A stretch of DNA of 64,000 bases from Desmodesmus armatus (lineage: Eukaryota; Chlorophyta; Chlorophyceae; Sphaeropleales; Scenedesmaceae): contig VIIQ02000231.1 in the NCBI GenBank assembly GCA_007449985.2, forward strand, positions 60,519 to 124,518. Direction: 5' to 3'. Below the pieces are notes generated by a model. That model ran no database searches, was not told the origin of the DNA, and was given only the letters and a program-made list of their open reading frames with translations. The translations under genes and the position numbers were made by a program. Shown here one piece after another: positions 33,242 through 44,404 of this stretch (the first letter of the stretch is position 1; every line of letters begins with the position of its first letter).

Positions 33242-35545
33242 TCAAGGCTCGATGTTGTTGCCAGTGGGAGCAGCAGCTGCTGCATCAGAATATGGTGCCC
33301 GCCAGTGGCTCGCCACCCTCCTGGTCTTGCATGTTGTCTCTGCGATGTCAGGTCGGGTATTGAAATAGCCAAGGTAGCTGACCAGCTCGCAGGGTCCTTC
33401 CATGTCCACTTGTTTGGCCATCTTGCTCTTTGAGTTGATGTGCAACAGCACTTGCGCGCCAGTCGGCATGTAGGCTTCTGCCCCCAGGGGCAGGTGTCGG
33501 TTCCTGCTGTCCTTTCCAAGTTCCCTCAGTTCGTTGTCCTGACGGTGTGTAACCACGCTGTCTTGCCTTGCAGCCCACTCATGCAGCCGGCGTTCTGTCC
33601 AAGGGTCCAGTCCTGATGCGGCGTGTGGTGGGGCTGCAGTAGGTGCTGCCTCCTGGTCTGGCTCCATGTCATTCTTGTCAGGTGGGACTGCCTGTACTGG
33701 TATCCCACTGTCCGCTTTCTCGTTGCTGGCCAGCCGACGCCTGCGCGTAGCCCTCTGGAATGCATGTGCTTTGCTTGCCGGTGAGTACAAGGGGTCCGCT
33801 CTCTTGGTGCCATGCTTCACAGACTTGTTTCGCACCTCCTCATCATCAGGTAGCGGCTTCACATTGTAGGTATCGTCCAGCCGGGGGTTGGGGTCCCATT
33901 GAGGGTTGAAACTCCTGCTGTGCTCCCGTTGCAATTGCAGGCAGTAGCCAAGGTTGACTGGCCCCGGACAGAAGTGCTGAAATAGCACTGCAGCCTCATG
34001 ATCTCCATCATCAAGTAGCTCCGCTGGCATGCGCTCGAACGCGCAAGGAAGAAACTGCAAAGGTGGGTCCCTTGGGGGTAGATTGGGGCTCTGGAAGGGG
34101 CCAGGGTCAGGAATGAAGCCTTTCATGGGTGTAGGGGTCCCCAGGGCGCCATTACTGTTGCCGATTGGGGTGTCGAACATCACCAGGGGCTGGGGTGGGG
34201 TGGCGCTGCCGCCCATGTCTTGTGTCCACTCATTCTCAGCGCGGGGCACTGTTGTCCCCTTGAATCCCAACTGCTCATCAAAAGCCAGAATATCATCATA
34301 CCACAGCTCACCGTCCTCTTGTGTCGCCTCCGCTGTCTGTTCTGCCCCTGCAGGTGTCTCTGCAGCTTGAAGGGTGTAGCATGCAGCGTTGGAGTCCAAT
34401 ATGCCGCTACCCAGCCCTTGCGTGCAGGTGGGGTCCACATGCACAGTCCTCTTGCTGCAGCGGTAGTCATCAGAGTGGCTAAGGTCAGCCATCATGTTGT
34501 GGGCGCCGTAATTTGCCAGCTTGAATGGGTCCGCCCGCGGGGTGAGCAGAGAGGCTAGCAGCTCCTCATCCAGATCGTCTTCGTCCTCACACTCTGCCTG
34601 CCAGGGTGCTGTATAGCCGTCAGATGCAGCATTGATCAGATGGGTGATCTGAGCAGTGCCTGCTTGTTGCTGCTGCCGTTGCAGGGCCATGCGAAGGGCT
34701 TGGATCTCACGGTCCTTCTCTTGCAACATGTGCAGCTGGATGAGCTCAGCGCGTTGCAGCCGCTTCCTCAGATTTTCCACAGCAGTAGGCTGAGGGTTGC
34801 GCACAGGTGGGTTGCTCTGTCTTGGTGACTTGTACTGCTGCCAGAGGGGCTGAGCAGTAGGGTAGTAGTTGGGGCTATCCTGCAGCTGCCGTGGCCTGAA
34901 GGGTTGTTCCGTGCAGCCAAAATCTTGCTCAACGTTGTCCTGCTGGCGTGGGCAGCCATCGTAGTCATGTGCGAGGCGGGGCTGGTAGCCAGTGTGAGGT
35001 CCCAGGTCGGTGTCACGCTGGGGACTGTCCTCATTTTGATCACTCCAAAGGCCATTCCAATAGTCACAAAAGGCCACAATGTCTTGGATGTGGTGTAGCC
35101 CTTGCCTTGCCACTTCCAGTCTGAGCTCTGGGTGCAGACGTTGTATGAAACAGTAGATCAATGCATCGTCTTCAACTCTGCCTGCCCGCTGTGCGTTGCG
35201 CAGGTATCGGTCTCCGAAGTCCTTCACACTCTCATTGGGGCCCTGGGAGCAGCTCTCCAGCTTGGCAATATAAGACTCTCTGGTCTCGCCAAAGCGGCGC
35301 TCCATCTGCTCTTGGAAATCAGCCCAGTTGAGGAACTGACGCTGTCTTGACCATGTTGTAGCATTGCCAGTCAATCGTATCTTGGCGACTTGTAGGCACG
35401 TGGCGTCGCTCCAGTGGTAGAGGGAGGCCACTCCTTGCACATTGTCCAGCCAGACAGCAGGGTCCTGCCTGCCGTCGTATCTCTCAATGGAATTGAGAGC
35501 TTGGGGTGTGGGCACCACCCCAATGTTGTCCTGTACGGGGTCCAT
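33242..35545 (-). CDS. Gag polyprotein with integrase-tail-like C terminus
   Basis: 767 residues from the ATG at 35545; an upstream in-frame GTG is less likely. Residues about 15-165 carry the Ty3/gypsy Gag (Retrotrans_gag) pattern, including YDGRQDPAVWLDNV, FQEQMERRFG and DFGDRYLRNAQRAG, the capsid-like region that packages element RNA. Residues about 250-298 form a probable coiled coil (RKRLQRAELIQLHMLQEKD). No CCHC zinc knuckle was found. The last ~80 residues (33245-33493) resemble the GPY/F module at the end of gypsy integrases: VLLHINSKSKMAKQ, then EGPCELVSYLG, then a basic stretch and SHWRAPYS. This suggests an internal deletion joined gag to the 3' end of pol in frame. The frame is intact. 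Confidence 0.85.
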   Translation of the reverse strand: MDPVQDNIGVVPTPQALNSIERYDGRQDPAVWLDNVQGVASLYHWSDATCLQVAKIRLTGNATTWSRQRQFLNWADFQEQMERRFGETRESYIAKLESCSQGPNESVKDFGDRYLRNAQRAGRVEDDALIYCFIQRLHPELRLEVARQGLHHIQDIVAFCDYWNGLWSDQNEDSPQRDTDLGPHTGYQPRLAHDYDGCPRQQDNVEQDFGCTEQPFRPRQLQDSPNYYPTAQPLWQQYKSPRQSNPPVRNPQPTAVENLRKRLQRAELIQLHMLQEKDREIQALRMALQRQQQQAGTAQITHLINAASDGYTAPWQAECEDEDDLDEELLASLLTPRADPFKLANYGAHNMMADLSHSDDYRCSKRTVHVDPTCTQGLGSGILDSNAACYTLQAAETPAGAEQTAEATQEDGELWYDDILAFDEQLGFKGTTVPRAENEWTQDMGGSATPPQPLVMFDTPIGNSNGALGTPTPMKGFIPDPGPFQSPNLPPRDPPLQFLPCAFERMPAELLDDGDHEAAVLFQHFCPGPVNLGYCLQLQREHSRSFNPQWDPNPRLDDTYNVKPLPDDEEVRNKSVKHGTKRADPLYSPASKAHAFQRATRRRRLASNEKADSGIPVQAVPPDKNDMEPDQEAAPTAAPPHAASGLDPWTERRLHEWAARQDSVVTHRQDNELRELGKDSRNRHLPLGAEAYMPTGAQVLLHINSKSKMAKQVDMEGPCELVSYLGYFNTRPDIAETTCKTRRVASHWRAPYSDAAAAAPTGNNIEP

Positions 35546-35626
35546 TGTAACTGAATGCGCCGTGGAAGCGTGGGTCACAGGATTGTCTCTTCAGCGGAGA
35601 CAGCCCTTGATGGGACTGGTCTCCGC

Positions 35627-37492
35627 TACCAGCGGGCGCGGGGCGGCACGGGGGAGACGGCGAGTGGGCCGGGCCTGACGGGGGTGACTGCTGTGCACAG
35701 CCGGTGCTGGCCTGGCAGTGGGTGCGGGGATGCAACTGGATGTAGCGGAGTGGGGACAGCGACTGACGGCAGGGCTCAGGGCCGCAGGCGCTGCAGTTGC
35801 AGGCTCGCTGTCAGGAAGGGCTGTCGGGGTCGGGTGTGCCTCGCGACGGGTGTGGGGTGTGGGGTCACTGGGGCTGCTGTAGCAGACGTAAGGACTCTCC
35901 TCAGCAGGTATCACGCAGCCCAGGGATGATAGAAGGCCAAGAGTGCACAGGGAAGCACTCTGATGTCCACAATTGTAGACAGTCTCCACTCAAAGCTCGA
36001 TGCAGCCGCTGTGTAAGGCGGGTAAGGGGTGAAAGGGCAAGGGGCTGCACAAGAGATTGGGCTCACAAGGACGGGTGGTTCCTCACTGCACTGCTGTCGT
36101 GCCAGAGGGTGGGGGTTGCGGCACAAGGGATGATATCCCTCACTGTACTGCTGCTGTGCCAGGGGTTGGTACCCCTGTGTACTGCTGTAGTGCTGGGGGG
36201 GGTTAGTACCCCTGTATGCTGCTGTTGTGCCGGAGGTGGGGGTCCCAGCTACTGCTGTTGTGCCGGAGGTACCCCTCGAAGTACTGCTGTTGGTGCTTGC
36301 CAAACAAAGGGAAATGAACTGTGCACTTGTTGCAGTGGCACTGCTGATGCTCAAGCAAGTCACAGGGACTGGTTCTCAGACTCAGGGAAGGATTGCATGA
36401 CTGCAAGCACCAACTCGACTCACTGTCTGACGTTCACGTAGCAAAAGACTTGTATCGACGCGCTGTGCGCGTGCATCACATGGATTGTTGTCTGCACTGT
36501 ACTGCTGGTATAGGAAGGGACTGCTGGTCACTCTGGGGCTCAGTCAGTCTAAGGCAAGCCGTGTCTCTCAAGACACCGTAGCAGGACAAAGCAGTCAGTC
36601 AGTTACATGAACAATCTCATGAATGCTCAAACGTAACCTTGACAACACGTCAATGCATCTTGGGGAAGTCAGCGCCGCGCCTGCTTATATAGTGCCGCAG
36701 GCGAAGCTTCTAGAAATGCATACTGAGCTTCCCAATCGAACATACGAACAAAGCATGCACAGGTGCATGCATATTTATTAGTCATCGATACCACTCCTGG
36801 CACCTCGCTCCTTGACCATCATCACCTTGCGAGGCCAGGCATTGCCACGATAACCTGATCAAGTCCTGCCCTTGGAACCTTCGAGACACACTAGACACCC
36901 CGTAGCTACAGGTCACCAATGTGCCTGCAACCTGGGCATCTCGACACTACACAATCCGACAACAACACTAAACATGCATGCAGGATCACACATTCAACTC
37001 CACCAAACGCTCAAGCACCCAGACCATACCCTCCACCACAGGTACTGTACAACTGCTGCTGGTGCAGCAACCGCAGGGTAGGCCTGCCTATGCACAAATA
37101 CTGCCACCATAGCCAAGTACAAGTCCACTTCCATACTAGGCAGCAGCATAGGGCATCTTGCCGTACATCAACACAACAGTGCCAGGCTGGCACAGGTGCT
37201 GTACCGCCTGGTCCTACTATGCAATTGCAACTGCTCAGCCGAACCCCAGGTTGAGCTCCTGAGCAGATGCTGGAAATGCCACAATCCTCCACAGGGCCAG
37301 GTAAAGCCTGGCATGCAAGGGCACTGCTCCGCCGAACCCCAAGGTTGGGCTCCTGAGCAGATGCCGTGTGTGCAATAGTCTATCAGAAGGGCATGCGCTG
37401 CTGGTGCACAGCCCTGCCACTCGCAGTCTAACCATCACTCGCTGTAAGGCTGTCCACCCACGGTCACAGGTGTCAGCCCCCAAACAGCGACA
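35627..37492 (-). repeat. 5' LTR (right copy)
   Basis: About 1,866 bp, matching 30723-32590. The left edge is set by alignment and is uncertain by about 10 bp because the outer ends differ. A TATA box on minus (CTATATAAG) lies near 36,683-36,691 and should drive transcription leftward into gag. The inner edge adjoins the candidate primer-binding site. Confidence 0.92.
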
Positions 37493-37613
37493 CTGGCTGC
37501 AGGCTGAACATGCTGTTGGTGCGTTACTCCATCGTCTGCACCCAGGTCAGTACTTGGTGGCTGGCTCTGTCACGAGTGACGGTTCACTTGTCTACTGGCA
37601 TGCAATCCTGTGA

Positions 37614-38923
37614 GTGTCTTGTCACACAGGGTAATGGCCATATTCCTTGTTTGTGCTTTTTTTCTGGTGTGCTGCATGGTGCTGCTACATCCACATGCGG
37701 CACTGCACTCCTGAGGAGCCTCCATAGCATCTGTAGCATCCCTACACCGCTCAGCAGTGTGTACCACCCAGCGGTGACATTATCTACTTGTACAAAGTTC
37801 AACCTGTCCCCACTGTTTGGGAGACTACCCAGTAACAAGAATTCACTGCACCCATGCAAGGGTCTAATCGTGTTGTGACTGGCACTCATCTAGTCGTGCG
37901 CAACATTTGCGTTGCACTGACCTTTCTAAAGGCACACTCTACAGCATAGGATCATGTGCAACAACAACAATCATGTTGCAACACACGCTTCGACTTTGAA
38001 GATCTGAGAGTGTGCACCAACATCCTTGCAACAGGACGAACCGGTAGGGTACCCTTGCGCCCGTGTGCCTGCATCACACAACCTCCAGCACTCAGTGGGA
38101 TTAAGTTGGAGACCATATTGAAGCCTTTGGTTTGAAATCTGACAGCGCTCACCTATACCCGACAGGGGTCTCTGCGCACACATGTGCTCACTCATGGAGC
38201 AACAGACACTCAGCCTGAATCAACCCAGTGGGTCAGTAACAACACCACAGACTATATAGTTACATATATGTACACCCTGCACACCACCACTCACGCTCAA
38301 TTTGGCACTCAGTAGAGCTATATACTGTGCCCACACTCAACACTCAACACTCCACACTGCGCGCTAGCAACAATGTACTGCCAGTTTGGAGCTGCAACCA
38401 TATCACAACACTGCAACTACCCTCATGCGCAGCATGCCCATCTGGCCATGGAGCACTCTTCCAAGTGGTTGTGCACAGTCCACAAGGGCCGCACAGCTCA
38501 GCAGTAGCACCCATCTGGTACACAGCAGAATCACTTTACCACAGCACCAGCTCGCTGGATGACCAAGAGTGACCCACCAACACGGTGTGCAACAAGCAGT
38601 GGGGGGTCTCATCAAATCCACAAACCCATGCTGGCAGCGGTTGCACTCTGGGTGACAAACGCCAAAGGTGCACCATCCATACCTCTGTCCCGGACAGAGC
38701 AGCATGCTGAGCAGGGGTCTCAAGTGAAGCTGGCCGGCCCCTTTGTCCATGTCGCTGCACAAGAGGTTTCCGTCAACATCACAAGGGCTGCAGCAGCCGC
38801 TGCTCTCAACCAAATGTCGAGGTGTCGACTGCACACACAAAAACACGCAGTGGCAAGAATGCAACTCACAGCCACCTAGAGACATATAGAAAGCGCCGGC
38901 AATTCAACAACAGTTGTGGCAAC
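37614..38923. other. Intergenic region right of the retrotransposon
   Basis: About 1.3 kb. It includes AT-richer DNA near 38,240-38,340 with TATA-like runs and probably the 3' UTR of the peroxidase gene on minus. A TTACA (TGTAA on minus) at 38260-38264 could be its polyadenylation signal, implying a 3' UTR of about 660 bases. No gene is supported. Confidence 0.4.
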
Positions 38924-41900
38924 CTAAGGCTGTGCAGCACCCAGGGTCTCCCAGTCAGGACCCAGGTACAAGGCTGCCCATGCTGCGGTGCGAGCACGAA
39001 TCGCCTCTGCAGCAGCAACAGCGTCAATGGCCGGCTCCTCATCTGCAGTTGCTGCTGCCGCAACAACAGGCTCTGCTCCTGTTGCCGCAACAACTTGGGC
39101 AGCAGCAACATCGGTTGTCTCTGTATCAGGAGCAGCTGCTGTGGAAGCAGCGGCTACTGGCTCAGCAACTTCCACAAGTGTGGCATCTGCAGCTGTAGCT
39201 GCGGTGACATCAGCTGCTTCTGTAACAGCTGCATCTGTGCTGGCAGCTGCGGCAGTAGCAGCAGCGGCTCCAGCTTCTGTGACAACAGCATCTGCAGTGG
39301 CACTTGAGGCAGCGGCAGCGCTGGCTCCTCCGAAGGTCTGGGGTGGAGGGTTAGGGCAGCACTGGCAACGGCTGCTGATGCCCTCTTGGAATGGTGTGCC
39401 TCCAACCTTGATGGTTCCGGGCTGTCAGCAGCAGCATCCGCATTGTGTGCAGACAGCAGCAGGGTGCAGCAGAAACAGCATGAACAACACAACCAAACAA
39501 GCAGCACGGGTCAGGCAAGTGAAGCGATGAATCGTGTGTGGTGGGGCTGTGCACAAGGCAGCAAGGTCACTGGGGGGATGCTTGTACTGATCTGATGTAT
39601 GTCATACAGTCGGCAACTGGGAGAACCTTCCCCACGGGGGCTGGAGGCGTACACACAGTACGCCCGTCTGTTGAAGAACACCATCACTGAAATGCCCTGG
39701 CGGGTATGATGGCATGCAATGGCATTGCATGTGCTCATGGTGCCAAAGTTTGCATGGCATACCAGCAGGCGGCATCTGCAGCTGTCTCAAAGAGCTGGCA
39801 ACCCAAGGCCACTAGAATAAGTGGTAGCCGGCTGGGAGGGGGGGGGTGTCGGCCTAGTGGGCCTGCCGGTGCTTGGGTACCCAACCAACTTGCAGTGGGT
39901 TGACAGCTACATCATGTAGTACATGACCTATTCAAGAAGAAAGCCACATCAGACTCCACGCTCACCTGGCAAGGCTGTGTCTGCACGCCATATGGTGCCC
40001 CCTTGTTAACTCCCCGGATGGCGTACAGCTTGCCCATCCTGTAGAAGGTGGATGCAAACATGTCGTTCTGCCGGACGATGTCGCTGCCGCCAGCAGCGTA
40101 TTTGGAGGGGCATCCATTTGCAACATGACGACTATTGCACAAGTTGACGTAGGACAGCAAGCTGAAGCCTTTGAAGGATGGCACGCCTGACTGGGACGCG
40201 CAGACTGGGGCACCGGTCTGGCGGGTGCATGTCGGCCGCTTTGATGTCCATGCAGCGCTGGTGACGCTGACAGTTCCCAAGATCGCTTGCAGGTGGACGC
40301 GGGTATCTGCCCTGGCATTGAGCTGGGCATCGGGGACCAGGATGCACTGGCCACTGGGGTCGGGGATCGGTCCTGTGGGTGTGAACTGCAGGGGCAGACG
40401 GACGGGCACCACAGAAGATGTAAACGGCTGTCTGCCATGTTGCTGGTCGCAGCATGTATTTTTTTTCTTGCTGTCTTTGTGTTTTGAACGACCTCGAGCT
40501 GAGTCAAGCTGTTGGTGCTATAGACATGTTACTCTGGAGATATTGTGCATTGATCAGGTTGCATGCAATGTGTTGCAATGCATACAAAAGCAGCATAACA
40601 GCATAACTGCTGTAGAAACCACTCTTGTAGCCGTGACGTCTACATCTAAAAGCAGTACTCAACCTCAAGGGTACTGTGTCTTGTGACCTGCCAGGTCAGT
40701 GAGTGCACTCAGTGAGTGCTTGCCACAACTAGATTGCATGCAAAGAGACTGCCGGCAATGCCATGATGGCGGGCTTACCTTGCACAGCCTTGGGTCCTCC
40801 ATGCTTGTCACGCTGGCAACATTGCGAGCCCACCCAAGGTCATAGCTGCAGGGCAGTAACAACGTGCATCATGCAGTCAGTAACAAGTAATGCCATTGCG
40901 GCAGCAGGGAGCTGAACGCCATGGATCATACTGTTGCTGCATATCAACCTTGGAGCACAATAACAGCTGCTGTACGACACTGTCACGATTGAATTGGCAG
41001 CAGCTGCAGCACAGAGCGCCCAATTCTGGCATTGCTTGCATACGTTTTCGTCCTGGCACGGCCAACGACTGCTTGCTTAGCTGATGAAGACGCCGTGCAT
41101 GAATACATGTGTGGCGGTATGCAGGACTAACTTACACAGATGGTGTTGAGTCCAAGCATCCAGCAGCAAAGCATGCCAGGGAGTGGGAGCTGGTCAGCAC
41201 CACCACATCTGCACCAAGCAACAAGGAAGCAAGCAACACGACGCACGTGGGCAATCCAAGCTTCAGTCACCAGGTTTGGTACTCAATTTGAGAAAGTTGT
41301 GGCAATGGGTATTCACCAGATGCCCGCCTCAATACAACTTGTACTTTAAAAGCAGCACATGGTAAGCAGCACTGCCTGCACTGCCGCAGTGCAATTTAAC
41401 CTTAGTGGCAGTGCCGGCCATAAGTCAGGGGGCACTAGGCTTGAACCAACAGAGGTGGCATAGCGGACGCAACTGCATGTTCAGCCTACTCTTTCAAACT
41501 GCAGCCGCAGCTAAGGAAACCAGTGCTGGCAAAAGTGCCGCCGGCTTACCCATGTTTGTCAGGCCATTCGTCCAGAAGTAGCTCAGGGACCTCCAGGCAC
41601 TGTCAATGGGTGCAGGCAGACGATTGAAGGGGTCCAGGGTGTTGGTGTCAGGACGCCCGGGCTCAAACACGATGTGTGGGCCTCCGCACTTGGCAGTCCC
41701 AAGGAACCCAGCATAACTGCGACAGCAGTAGCAGGGCAATGCGACATTGGACACAAAATCAGTGGAAGGCACCCCAGTGGGGAGGCCTTCTGAGTCACTC
41801 AGGCATGGCTCTCATGTGATCGGTCACAGTAACTGCCGACGGTTGGTCATGATCATCATCACAATTGCCATGGCAGTGTTGATGTCCGGCTGAACCGATA

Positions 41901-44404
41901 ACCAACTGCCAAGCCAGGCCCTGCGTTACACATGCGCCTGCATGACCGATCCTGATGTCTGCATCCACCATACTATTAGGCGTGAAAGCTGCCGTCCAAC
42001 TGCTGGCAGCTGACCTCCATGACAGCAACAGGAAGCCCCTATCGGACTTGCACAGCCCGGCTTGCACAGCAGTGCTGAGGCGCACAGCCCGGCTTGGGCG
42101 ATTAATGGGCGCAGCATACTGCACAGCACCTGGGTGCAGCTTGCGAGTGTGTACTTACACAATCATGTCAGCCATGGTGATGTCTGAGATCCTCAGGCTT
42201 GAAGGCTCCGTGTACTGCGTCTCGTACTTGAGCTGGTAGAAGAAGGCCTGCAGGTGCGGCGGCAATCGCGCGTGTTGTTGTGGCTAAGGTGTAAGTTGTG
42301 AACATGGTGCTAGCTGCAAAGCTTGCCAAACTTTGCTTCTGCTGCAGCTTCCTCACCCGCTGACCAGTTGTAATAACTGGTGCGGCAGCCTCCCGGAGAA
42401 CTGGACAAAGCAGCTTCTGCAAGTCATCATGACATTCTGGCCTGGCACGATCGCACTGCCTAGTTTCTGCATGCCAGGATACAGCTTGCTGGCAGCATTT
42501 CAAGCCAAATGCTCACCAAGGCCATGCCAAAGCCAAAGTTCTCTGGGCGTGGGTTTGTGGGGTCCTGAGCCCAGTCGACAAAGGTCTTGCCGTACCTGCA
42601 GTAGTGCACACAAAAAGTGTGGCACACAGTGGACATGCTGTCAGCACTGATACAGACAAAGTCTGAACGACACCCGGCGTTGAACGCGCGCGCTGCATGC
42701 CTTAGCAAAGCCACAGCTAGTGACATGTTGAGGGGCTGACTCAATCCTCCGTGGTGTAGTTGAAGCGCAGGTGCGGTTGCAGTCAGAAAGCACCGCTTGG
42801 AGCAACACGTGACATCGGAAAGCCCAGCATGGCAATGCAGCTGGACTAGCCAGCACACTTTGGAGGGTGACTGAGGATGCAAGACTGGTTGACAGCTTGA
42901 TTGACTCGTCAGGGGGGCGCGTTCAATGCCCCCCCCCCCACACACACACTCCCACCTGTCCTCCACGCTCTTGAAGGGATTCTCTGCCAGAAAGGCGCCA
43001 GTAGCCAGGTCGAAACGCGCCTCCACGCCATTCACACATGCCTGTGGCCTGGGGTCGAGGCAGGGCCCAACCTCCTTGCGCAGGGAGCCGTTGCAGCCAA
43101 AGCGAGGCTTGCCAGTATCACCAAAACTGCCGGTGTTGCCCACATCGTAGGTGCTGCAACTGCAAGCATCAACAAACAACATATCAGTGTGACATCAGCA
43201 CACATGGTATTCGCTGCTGAGCATGCCGCACTGCGGCCACAAGGCGGCCTTGTCGGACATTGGATCTGCAGCTTGTATGGAGTGATGCAGCGTCCAGCAG
43301 TTGTGTGCACAGCAGCTGTGATCACCGTCTTAGCAAACATAAGCCTCCAGAACAGCTCATGACTTATCTGCGCCGCACAATCCGTCCCCCAATGTATACA
43401 AATGGTTTTGAGCAGTCACTATGGGCATGCTGTGCGCGGCGGGACACTCACTCGTGGAAAGGCATGCGGACCTGCAGCAGCACACACAACAAAACAGCAG
43501 GCGGTGAGTTCACCGACCCCCAAGTGACTGCATGCGCCGCGCTTGAAGCCCTGAATGGCAGTTGATGAGTGGCTGCCCCCAATAGGCTGTTGACTCAGTA
43601 CCTTACCTTACCTTACCGTAGGCTACGGTAAGGTTCCCGGAACCTGGCAGGTTGAAGCTGCCTGGCATCATCAATAAGTTCTGCTGTGCCGCATGCCGTG
43701 GCCCCTTGACAATGCATGCAACCGAGACAGACCCCCGTGACAAGCGCGCATTTGACTTACAAACTGACGCGCAAAGCGTCCACATGTGACAGACGGGCCA
43801 AACGCACGACGGGCGCCAGGGAAGGATGGGTGCACAGTCACCCCGGTAGTCGGGTTGACAAAGTCGTGGTCCAAGTTGGCAAGGAACGTCCACAGCTTTG
43901 AGCCTGGCACAGCAAGCAGCGTGTTGAAAGGCAGCAGGTGTTAAGTGCAGGCCTTGCGAGATGGGGTGCATGTAGCAACTTTCAGACCGGCCCCACGGAC
44001 TATTGAGACAGGTTGATAAGTCGTTGCCATGCAACGTCCGCCACTGGTCAACACCACAAGTACATGTTGAACAGAAACCATGAGCACTTGAGTGTGTAAC
44101 CCAATGTGACACAGTTTGCCATGCTGTGACATTCTGTGGGTGGCAACAAGCCACAAGGCCACCAAGCCTTGATTACAACCAGCAGACAGCAGTGGTGCTG
44201 TGAGCAAGCACACTCACCAAGTTTACGCCACGCCAGCTGCTTGGACGAGGGGATTTCTTGTGACAACAGCCAGTTGGAGACAGGGCCTTTGGATGAAGTA
44301 GACCATGGAGTGAGAGTGGGCAACTGCACGTAGGCTGAGGCCTGACGACACGAACTTGCTGCCAGTATCAGCAGTAGCACAGCTGCGGGTATCTTCATCT
44401 TCAT
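38924..44404 (-). CDS. Secreted plant-type heme peroxidase
   Basis: A member of the plant/fungal/bacterial heme peroxidase superfamily (H2O2-dependent oxidation), predicted extracellular. Eleven exons, read on minus: 44404-44218, 43903-43761, 43471-43452, 43159-42956, 42595-42517, 42247-42159, 41716-41550, 41208-41136, 40845-40779, 40385-39966 and 39337-38924. All are GT/AG and in frame, giving 620 residues. The N-terminal ~24 residues form a signal peptide (MKMKIPAAVLLLILAASS...). Distal site: FVRMPFHDC, with Arg112, His116 and Asp117, followed by GCNGSLR. Then ITMADMIVYAG and CGGPHIVFEPGRPD. Proximal site: DVVVLTSSHSLA, with His305 as the expected heme ligand. Many cysteines suggest disulfides. 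The last exon adds a 137-residue Ala/Thr/Glu/Val-rich tail not found in ordinary members. Class (II-like or hybrid) is undecided. Confidence 0.9.
43611..43633. repeat. Inverted repeat in a peroxidase intron
   Basis: CCTTACCGTAG and CTACGGTAAGG (11-bp arms) are separated by one base, preceded by two more CCTTA units. It lies in the intron between the exons at 43452-43471 and 43761-43903, next to the microexon, and could fold in the transcript. Confidence 0.8.

Larger units (their letters stand above)
30719..37496 (-). mobile_element. Non-autonomous LTR retrotransposon, gag-only (TR-GAG-like)
   Basis: A complete element on minus, bounded by the 4-bp target duplication CTGG (30719-30722 and 37493-37496). 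On the plus strand the left LTR begins TG and both LTRs end CA. The LTRs (about 1.87 kb) are nearly identical. The internal 3.0 kb encodes a Ty3/gypsy-type Gag on minus but no protease, reverse transcriptase, RNase H or integrase core, so it must borrow these in trans. The 5' LTR is the right-hand one. A candidate primer-binding site, TGGTAGCGGAGACC on minus, adjoins its inner edge near 35,619-35,632. A polypurine stretch (GGGGAGGG on minus, 32602-32609) lies near the 3' LTR. The structure matches the TR-GAG class described in plants. Confidence 0.9.
30645..37613 (+). pseudogene. Open reading frame interrupted by the LTR element (WD40-like end)
   Basis: The plus frame entering the element from the left (30645-30722) and the frame leaving it on the right (37497-37613) have the same phase once the element and one 4-bp target duplicate are ignored. 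The left part ends ...SRSW and the right part starts LQAEHAVG. The right part continues with HPGQYLVAGSVTSDGSLVYW, which looks like a WD40 blade, and stops at 37613. Domain identity is inference from this one segment. Whether the frame was a functional exon before insertion is unproven, and chance continuity over about 66 codons is possible in such stop-poor DNA. Confidence 0.3.
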
